Assembly (NCBI GenBank): GCA_021798415.1
Contig: JAJZGO010000001.1
Coordinates: forward strand, 26,229-90,228
From: Thermoplasmata archaeon
GTDB lineage: Archaea; Thermoplasmatota; Thermoplasmata; Lutacidiplasmatales; UBA184
Direction of reading: 5' to 3'
Length of the DNA stretch: 64,000 nucleotides
Position numbers and translations under genes: made by a program
Shown here: piece after piece, positions 58,689 to 64,000 of the stretch
How positions within the stretch are numbered: the first letter of the stretch is position 1
How the letters are laid out: each line of letters starts with the position of its first letter
The notes under the pieces: model-generated
Database searches by the model: none
The model's input: only the letters and a program-made list of their open reading frames with translations
What the model was told of the DNA's origin: nothing

Positions 58689-59438
58689 TTACGGTTCCCC
58701 GAGCGGCGGGCCCGGAGGCGCCGAGCCGTCCGCGGCCCCGGCCGTGGGACCGGAGCCTTCGGTCGACAACCAGCGGGCGATGAGCCGGCCCTCGGCGCGC
58801 CGCAGGACCTTGCCGAGCGCCGGTGGGCTTCGGCCGGACTGGCGGGCGAGGCGCGTCAGCGTGATCCGCCGAGGAACGGCGTAGTAGCCGAGCACCCAGG
58901 CCCGCGCGACGAGCGTCGCCTGGAGGGGCGTGAGGGCCGAGGTACCCTCTTCCGGCGCCTTCGGGTGGCCGCTCGCCCGCACGACCCGGTACGGGAACTC
59001 CTCGCGGTCGAGGCGTTTGAGGACCCGCCGGAGCGCGCGCTCCTCGCCGTGGAACGATGCGGTCACCGTCTCGGGAGTGAGGCGGAACGGCGAGGTCGGG
59101 GAGATCTCTCCGCCCGCGAGCGCGAGCCAGTGACGCAGGCGCTCGGGGTTGCGCTGCCGGACGAGGAGGATGTAGTCGCGCGTCCGCGGCCGCCGCTCGA
59201 CGAGCTCGAAGCTCTCGAGACCGTAGATCGCCCGGATCCGGCGGGACTCCCGCTCGAGCTCCGTCGCGGTGCGCAGCGGCCCGCGGCTGCGCACCCGGAG
59301 GAGCTGGAGGCGCCAACCCTGTTCGAGGCGCAGCGTCTCGAGGAGCTCGACCGCCTCGTACTTCTCGAAGAGCCCGGGCGGGATCACGCCGAGGAGCGCG
59401 AGGTCGTCCGTCCGGAACTCGAGCGTGACCGACTGCAC
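58689..59438 (-). CDS. Bacterio-opsin-activator-type HTH_10 regulator
   Basis: This 249-residue protein ends in an HTH_10 domain (about 170-225): SALTPLQATLVARAWVLGYY, then the recognition helix in LTRLARQSGRSPPALGKVLRRAE. HTH_10 proteins, named after the haloarchaeal bacterio-opsin activator, are archaeal transcription regulators. The N-terminal 160 residues form an effector-like region of two similar halves with no recognised ligand motif. I chose GTG 59438 because a TATA box lies 24-33 bases upstream. The dut gene follows 25 bases after its stop and may be co-transcribed. Confidence 0.8.
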   Translation of the reverse strand: MQSVTLEFRTDDLALLGVIPPGLFEKYEAVELLETLRLEQGWRLQLLRVRSRGPLRTATELERESRRIRAIYGLESFELVERRPRTRDYILLVRQRNPERLRHWLALAGGEISPTSPFRLTPETVTASFHGEERALRRVLKRLDREEFPYRVVRASGHPKAPEEGTSALTPLQATLVARAWVLGYYAVPRRITLTRLARQSGRSPPALGKVLRRAEGRLIARWLSTEGSGPTAGAADGSAPPGPPLGEP

Positions 59439-59461
59439 GGGAGGCGCCGAGCTTGGGTTCC

Positions 59462-59471
59462 GATATGAACC
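59462..59471 (-). promoter_or_regulatory. TATA box of the HTH_10 gene
   Basis: Minus strand GGTTCATATC lies 24-33 bases upstream of the GTG start and supports the chosen start. Confidence 0.55.
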
Positions 59472-59558
59472 TTTGGCGGCCCGGACCGGAACCGGTCGCA
59501 CCGGCGACCGCGGGCACTTAAGGGACGGGGCCCGAGGGAAGCGCGCCGCCCGTCCTGC

Positions 59559-59567
59559 GTTTAAGAA
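59559..59567 (+). promoter_or_regulatory. TATA box of the ubiD-ubiA operon
   Basis: The run gtttaagaa lies 23-31 bases upstream of the ubiD ATG at 59590. Confidence 0.6.
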
Positions 59568-59589
59568 CTCCCGACGCTCGGCGTACGGC

Positions 59590-61071
59590 ATGGCGTTCGA
59601 CTCCCTCGGGGAGTTCCTCGGCGCCCTCGAGTCGGCCGGCGAGCTCGTCCGCGTGCGGACCCCGCTCTCGCGCGACCTCGAGATCACCGAGCTGACCCAG
59701 CGGGTCGTGCGGGCGCGAGGCCCCGCGCTCCTCTTCGAGAACGTCCCGGGGGCGTCGATGCCCCTCGTCACGAACCTCTTCGGCACGCCGGCGCGGATCG
59801 CCCGGGCGCTCGGCGGAGAGTCGCTCGACACGGTCGCCGACCGCATCGAGCGCCTCGTCCACCTGCGACCGCCGTCGGGGATCCTCGGCGCCGTGCGAGA
59901 CCTCTCGGGGACGATCGAGACCCTCTCCACCCTCCGATCGCTCGCACCGAGGCGCGTGCGCTCGGGGCCGTGCCAGGAGGTCGAGGAGACGACGGTCGAC
60001 CTCGACCGGCTGCCGATCCTCAAGTGCTGGCCGCACGACGGCGGCCGGACGATCACGCTTCCGGTCGTGATCACGAAGGACCCCGACACGGGCGAGCCGC
60101 ACACGGGGATCTACCGCCTCCAGCAGTACGGGCCCGACACCCTCGGCATGCACTTCCAGGTCCACCGGATCGGCGCGAACAACTACCGCAAGTGGGCCGC
60201 GCGCGGCGAGAAGATGCCCGTCGCGGCCGTGATCGGCGCCGATCCGGCGACCGTCTTCTCGGGGCTCGCCCCGGTGCCCGAGGGGATCTCGAACTTCGTC
60301 TTCGCGGGGTTCCTGCGCGGGGCGCCGGTCCCCCTCGTGCCCGCCCGCTCGATCGACCTCGAGGTCCCGGCGAACGCCGAGGTCGTGCTCGAGGGCTACG
60401 TCGACCCGACGGAGCGCCGGGTCGAGGGCCCGTTCGGCGACCACACCGGCTACTATTCGGCTCCCGAGCCGTTCCCGGTCTTCCACGTCACGCGCGTCAC
60501 GCGCCGCGAGCGGCCGGTCTACCTCACCACGGTGACCGGAAAGCCCCCCACCGAGGACGCCGTGCTCGGCAAGGCGGTCGAGCGGGTCTTCAAGCCGGTG
60601 ATCCGTCTCGTCCTCCCCGAGGTGGTCGACATGAACCTCCCGATGGAGGGACTGTTCATCAACGTCGGGATCGTCTCGATCCGCAAGGCCTACCCCGACC
60701 ATCCCCGCAAGGTGATGCATTCGCTCTGGGGCCTCGGCCAGATGATGTTCGTACGCTACCTCGTCGTCGTCGACGAGGACGTGGACGTGCACGACCTCCG
60801 CGAGGTCCTCTACCGCGTCGGACTGCAGGCCGACCCCGAGCGGGACCTCGAGCTCTCGCACGGACCGGTCGACCAGCTCTCGATCTCGAACCCGGTCCCG
60901 AACCTCGGCGCCAAGATCGGCCTCGACGCGACCCGCAAGCGGCCGGAGGACGGCTTCCCTCGCCCGTGGCCCGAGGAGATCCGACCGGACCCGGAGACGG
61001 TCGCGCGGGTCGAGCGGGTGTGCCGGGAGGACCCCGACCTCGCCCGGCTCTTCGGTCGGTCGGGCTCGTGA
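59590..61071 (+). CDS. UbiD-family prenylated-FMN decarboxylase
   Basis: This 493-residue enzyme belongs to the UbiD family, which removes carboxyl groups from aromatic or unsaturated acids with prenylated FMN. Family stretches are GPALLFENVPGASMPLVTNLFG, GMHFQVHRIGANNYRKW, EVPANAEVVLEGYVDPTERRVEGPFGDHTGYYS and the metal/cofactor region near RRERPVYLTTVTGKPPTEDAVLGKAVERVF. The E-R-E catalytic residues map to these stretches. With UbiA adjacent it most likely acts in quinone synthesis, as MqnL does in the futalosine menaquinone pathway. The cofactor-making UbiX is not in the window. Start ATG 59590 follows a TATA box. Confidence 0.9.
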   Translation: MAFDSLGEFLGALESAGELVRVRTPLSRDLEITELTQRVVRARGPALLFENVPGASMPLVTNLFGTPARIARALGGESLDTVADRIERLVHLRPPSGILGAVRDLSGTIETLSTLRSLAPRRVRSGPCQEVEETTVDLDRLPILKCWPHDGGRTITLPVVITKDPDTGEPHTGIYRLQQYGPDTLGMHFQVHRIGANNYRKWAARGEKMPVAAVIGADPATVFSGLAPVPEGISNFVFAGFLRGAPVPLVPARSIDLEVPANAEVVLEGYVDPTERRVEGPFGDHTGYYSAPEPFPVFHVTRVTRRERPVYLTTVTGKPPTEDAVLGKAVERVFKPVIRLVLPEVVDMNLPMEGLFINVGIVSIRKAYPDHPRKVMHSLWGLGQMMFVRYLVVVDEDVDVHDLREVLYRVGLQADPERDLELSHGPVDQLSISNPVPNLGAKIGLDATRKRPEDGFPRPWPEEIRPDPETVARVERVCREDPDLARLFGRSGS

Positions 61072-61958
61072 ACGCGCCCGCCGCTTCGTCGCGCGGCCCG
61101 GTCCGCGACCTCGGCCGGTTCCTCGAGATTCAGAACCTCGGCCTGAACCTGCCGTTCGCGCTCGCCTTCCTCGTCCTCGCGGCCGGGGGCCTGCCTTCCC
61201 CGGTCACGGTGGCTCTGGTCGTGATCGCGTTCGTCGCGGCCCGCAACGCGGGCCACAGCTTCAACCGCTACGTCGACCGCCGGCTCGACGCCGCGAACCC
61301 GCGGACCGAGCGCCGCGCGCTCGTCACCGGACGGTTCGCCCCCAGGTTCGCCCTCGCGTTCGCGGCGGCGAGCGCGGCGCTCCTCGTCGTCGCGGCGTAC
61401 CTGCTCAACCCGCTCGCCTTCCTTCTCGCCCCGGTCGCGCTCGCGATCGTGCTGGGCTACAGCTACACGAAGCGGGTCACCACGTTCACGACGGCGTTCC
61501 TCGGCCTCGCCGAGGCCGTGACGCCGGCGGCCGTCTACATCGCCGTCCGCGGGACCCTTCCGTTCGACGCGCTCTGGGCGGTCGGCGGCCTCCTCGCGTG
61601 GGGGACCGCGTTCGAGACGGTCCATAGCCTCGGCGACGTCGAGAGCGACCGCGCGCTCGGCCTCTTCTCCGTGCCGGTCCGGCTCGGCGTGCCCGCGTCC
61701 GTGCGCCTCGTTCCCATCCTGCACGCGACCGCTCTCATCCTCCTCGCCGTTTACGGGCTCGCGATCCACCTCGACATCGCCTACTTCGCGGGGCTCCTCG
61801 TGGTCGCCGGGCTCGCGGCGTGGACCGACCGGGAGTTCGCCCGTCGCCCGACCGCCGCGCGCATCCCGTTCGAACGGCACTTCGCGCTCGGCGCGATCTT
61901 CCTTCTCGGCGTCCTCCTCGCGGTGTTCGCGCCGCTCGGGACCGGCGGGTTCCCGTAA
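61068..61958 (+). CDS. ubiA: UbiA-family prenyltransferase
   Basis: This 296-residue membrane protein has about nine helices and the two aspartate-rich UbiA motifs: NRYVDRRLD (residues 66-74; N-x3-D-x3-D) and a second DVESD motif near residue 192. It attaches a polyprenyl chain to an aromatic ring in the membrane. The family also makes archaeal ether lipids, but pairing with UbiD points to a quinone precursor, as MqnP. The GTG start overlaps the ubiD stop in GTGA, so the two are translationally coupled. Confidence 0.9.
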   Translation: MNAPAASSRGPVRDLGRFLEIQNLGLNLPFALAFLVLAAGGLPSPVTVALVVIAFVAARNAGHSFNRYVDRRLDAANPRTERRALVTGRFAPRFALAFAAASAALLVVAAYLLNPLAFLLAPVALAIVLGYSYTKRVTTFTTAFLGLAEAVTPAAVYIAVRGTLPFDALWAVGGLLAWGTAFETVHSLGDVESDRALGLFSVPVRLGVPASVRLVPILHATALILLAVYGLAIHLDIAYFAGLLVVAGLAAWTDREFARRPTAARIPFERHFALGAIFLLGVLLAVFAPLGTGGFP

Positions 61959-62205
61959 CCTCTCGAGAGGAGAGAGCGACCCGCCCGGCCCCGGTCCCAC
62001 CCGTCCCCGAAGCAGGGGGCCACCGGCGAGGGCGACGTCCGTTTTTGGGCCGCCGACCCGGGCGGCCACTTCGGGGACGTCACCCACGATCCCGGCGGGA
62101 CGCCCGGGCCGGACGGCCGGGTCGCCGCCCCGACGGAGCGGGAGGGGTCCGGCGAACGCGAGCGGCGAACTAAAGAGCCGAGCCGCGAACGGGGCTACCG
62201 AGACC

Positions 62206-62562
62206 ATGCCGCAGGTGATGATCGGCCTGTCGAACCGCGATGCCCGGACGACGAACGAGGTCTGGCGCCTCGCGAAGCGTCACCTGAACCCCGCCGTGCG
62301 CCGTCGCATCGGATGGCGCGGGCGCTCGAGCTTCCTGCGAGAGCTCTTGCTCTACGGGTTCGAGAAGGCGAGCGCGGACCCGGCGGCGTTCCTCCAGGAG
62401 GTGCGGGACACCCACGACCCGCTCTTCGGCCGGCGCGGGCGCACGGAGGCGGGAGCCGAACGTCGCGAGTCGATGGTCCGGGCGTGGGAGGCGTTCTTCT
62501 CTTCGGCGGCTCCCGACGGTCGCCGGCGTCGATCCTCGACGAAGTCGGCGGCCGAGGAGTGA
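62206..62562 (+). CDS. Hypothetical basic helical protein
   Basis: This 118-residue protein is highly basic and predicted helical, for example in NEVWRLAKRHLNPAVRRRI and SFLRELLLYGFEKASADPAAFLQEV. The C-terminal 25 residues are Arg/Ser-rich and disordered. I recognise no family; a nucleic-acid-binding role would fit the charge but is a guess. aactaaaga lies about 32-40 bases upstream. It precedes the archaeosine synthase gene by 25 bases and may be in its operon. Confidence 0.55.
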   Translation: MPQVMIGLSNRDARTTNEVWRLAKRHLNPAVRRRIGWRGRSSFLRELLLYGFEKASADPAAFLQEVRDTHDPLFGRRGRTEAGAERRESMVRAWEAFFSSAAPDGRRRRSSTKSAAEE

Positions 62563-62587
62563 CCCCCTTCGGACCGGAGAGGCGACG

Positions 62588-64000
62588 ATGACGCGAACGC
62601 TCGAGCGGCTCGACGGCCTCGCCCTGCTCGGCCACGCGTCGGTCGGACGGCTTCGCTTCCCGACGCCGGGACTCCTCGAGAGCCGGCGTTCGGGCGAGGC
62701 GGGCTCGGGACCGTACCTGCGGTCCGCGCCCGCCCCCCCGGGCACGCGCCGGTTGCTTCTCGGGGACGGGGAGAACGAGCTCGACCTCGCGTTCCCGATC
62801 CTCGCTCCCGAGGTCGGCGGTGCGGGGACCGGCATCCACCCCGCGGGCTCCGGGACGCTTCACCTGCACACGCCGCTCGACCGCGAGGCCGTCGATGCGG
62901 CCCGTGCCCAACGGCCCGAGTTCCTCGTGCTCGGCAACGCCCGCGCGCTCTACGCGGACGGGCGCGCGCTCGTCGAGGCCCTGTCCGCGATACGGGCGGG
63001 GTTCGGCGCGGGCCCGGTCCTCTGGGCGCCCCGAGTGGCGCTCCCGCATCGGGTCGCCCTCCTCTTCTACCTCGGGATCGACCTCGTCGACACGACCGAA
63101 GGTCGTCGGGCGGCGGCCGACGGGATGTACCTCGACCCGGTTCTCGGCCCGCTCGAGGGCACCGTGGCCCGGTCCCGGGAGAGGTGCCCGTGCGACGGCT
63201 GCCGGGACCCCGCGTCCCTCGACCTCGACGCGCACGCGCGCCACGCCTATCGGTCCGCGGTCGCCGAGGCCCGGTTCGCGGCAGCGTCGGGACGTCTTCG
63301 CGAGCTCGTCGAATCGCGGACCGTGGCCGAACCGGCGATGGCGGAGTTCCTTCGGTACGCCGACCGCGACCTCGCCTCCGTGCTCGACGAGCGCACCCCC
63401 GTGACCGGCGGGGAGAGCCGCAATTACGTGCTGCTCGAGTCGCACCGACGGCCCGAGATGGCCCGGTTCCGACGACGCCTCCTCGAGCGGTACCGCCCTC
63501 CTGCGGCGAAGACCGTCCTCGTGCTCGTTCCCTGCTCCCGGACGAAGCCGTACCGAGCGTCGCGCAGCCACCGCCGCTTCCGCACCGCCTTCGAGGAGCT
63601 GCCGCACGTCGAACGGCTCCACGTCGTCTCGGTGAGCTCGCCGATCGGGCTCGTGCCGCAGGAGCTCGAGGACGTCCCGCCCGCCCGGCACTACGACATC
63701 CCGGTCACCGGTGAGTGGCAGGAGAGCGAGCGCCGCTACGTCCTCGAGGCGCTCGGACACCTTCTCGCCCAGGGATCGTACCGGACCGTCGTCGCCCATT
63801 TGGACCCCGAGGAGTACGGCTTCCTCAAGCCCCTGCTCTCCGACCCCGAGCGGCACGTCTGGACCCTCCGGGGAGACCGGACCACGAGCCCCGAAGCGAT
63901 CGCGTCCCTGCGGAGTGCCGTCGCGCACGCCCTCGAGCTCGAGACGTCGGTCCCCGGCGGCCCGCTCGCCGTCGTCCGGCAGGAGCTCGCGGAGATCGCC
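62588..64000 (+). CDS. arcS: Archaeosine synthase ArcS (3' end outside window)
   Basis: The first 471 codons of a protein related to tRNA-guanine transglycosylase are present; the frame is open to the end of the window. The hallmark VLVPCSRTKPYRASRSHRRF near residue 315 is the catalytic loop of ArcS, which joins lysine to the preQ0 base at tRNA position 15 as the first step to archaeosine. Upstream lie TGT-like segments (VLWAPRVALPHRVALLFYLG, LVDTTEGR) and CPCDGC, which resembles the TGT zinc site. Archaeosine stabilises the core of archaeal tRNAs. The PUA domain expected at the C-terminus is beyond the window. ATG 62588 is the first start before homology. Confidence 0.88.
   Translation, partial: MTRTLERLDGLALLGHASVGRLRFPTPGLLESRRSGEAGSGPYLRSAPAPPGTRRLLLGDGENELDLAFPILAPEVGGAGTGIHPAGSGTLHLHTPLDREAVDAARAQRPEFLVLGNARALYADGRALVEALSAIRAGFGAGPVLWAPRVALPHRVALLFYLGIDLVDTTEGRRAAADGMYLDPVLGPLEGTVARSRERCPCDGCRDPASLDLDAHARHAYRSAVAEARFAAASGRLRELVESRTVAEPAMAEFLRYADRDLASVLDERTPVTGGESRNYVLLESHRRPEMARFRRRLLERYRPPAAKTVLVLVPCSRTKPYRASRSHRRFRTAFEELPHVERLHVVSVSSPIGLVPQELEDVPPARHYDIPVTGEWQESERRYVLEALGHLLAQGSYRTVVAHLDPEEYGFLKPLLSDPERHVWTLRGDRTTSPEAIASLRSAVAHALELETSVPGGPLAVVRQELAEIA

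Noticed and set aside
1..64000. CRISPR arrays, rRNA genes and integrases
   Set aside because: No regularly spaced repeats, rRNA-like sequence or recombinase motifs could be seen.

Overview
This window is a stretch of a high-GC archaeal chromosome. The diagnostic genes are the RNA polymerase subunits Rpo7 and Rpo11, the elongation factor Spt4, transcription factor S, Alba chromatin protein, archaeal-type ProRS and AsnRS, ribosomal proteins S24e and S27ae, type II glyceraldehyde-3-phosphate dehydrogenase, GTP-dependent dephospho-CoA kinase, KptA, Taw2 and the archaeosine synthase ArcS. Many genes begin directly at a TATA box placed about 23-33 bases upstream of the start codon, the arrangement expected for leaderless archaeal mRNAs; Shine-Dalgarno starts are used mainly inside operons. 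The bacterio-opsin-activator-type HTH gene, DUF373 protein and many zinc-ribbon membrane proteins would suit a euryarchaeal, probably Thermoplasmatota-like, lineage. That placement is inference; no rRNA is present.

Region 1 (1-11 kb) is sparsely coding and accessory in character. It holds a partial PLP-dependent dehydratase, a DUF1330 protein, an epimerase, an M29-peptidase-like protein with apparently lost metal ligands flanked by two copies of a 99-bp repeat, a remnant of a transposase, a complete class III adenylate cyclase fused to TPR repeats, an alkyltransferase-like protein, a zinc-ribbon/LOR-domain protein and a methyltransferase. Several gaps of 300-800 bases carry no convincing gene.

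Region 2 (11-13 kb) is a small tRNA and mobile-element cluster: a CAT-anticodon tRNA, a tRNA-Asn with an intron in the T loop, a winged-helix regulator and a complete IS630-type element. The element has 28-bp inverted ends, an A8 slippery frameshift site, and is inserted exactly in the stop codon of a metallo-beta-lactamase-fold gene.

Region 3 (13.8-23.2 kb) contains a pseudogene of a cyclic-nucleotide-binding protein, a heme-related set (ferrochelatase, CopD/HemJ-like membrane protein, AhbD-like radical SAM protein), a MarR-controlled drug exporter, a dienelactone hydrolase, an NnrS-like membrane protein translationally coupled to a hemerythrin, and tRNA-Arg.

Region 4 (23.4-34.9 kb) is core information processing and metabolism: thioredoxin, the rpo7-spt4-DPCK-S24e-S27ae operon, a methyltransferase and GAPDH, acyl-CoA dehydrogenase and ThiL, glutamate dehydrogenase with a phosphoribosyltransferase, a DUF373 protein and ProRS.

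Region 5 (35-53 kb) has two tandem related TPR regulators (one with, one without an ATPase domain), UbiE-like methyltransferase, aminotransferase, Taw2, TrmB, aspartase/fumarase, an RDD membrane protein overlapping Alba, tRNA-Leu, TFS coupled to AsnRS, PurD, Rpo11 and KptA.

Region 6 (53-64 kb) carries a secreted-domain membrane protein, aldehyde dehydrogenase, a glycosyltransferase divergent from a Hef-type helicase, dUTPase, an HTH_10 regulator, a UbiD-UbiA pair (with UbiE at 39 kb suggesting menaquinone synthesis), a small unknown gene and the 5' part of arcS, which runs off the window.
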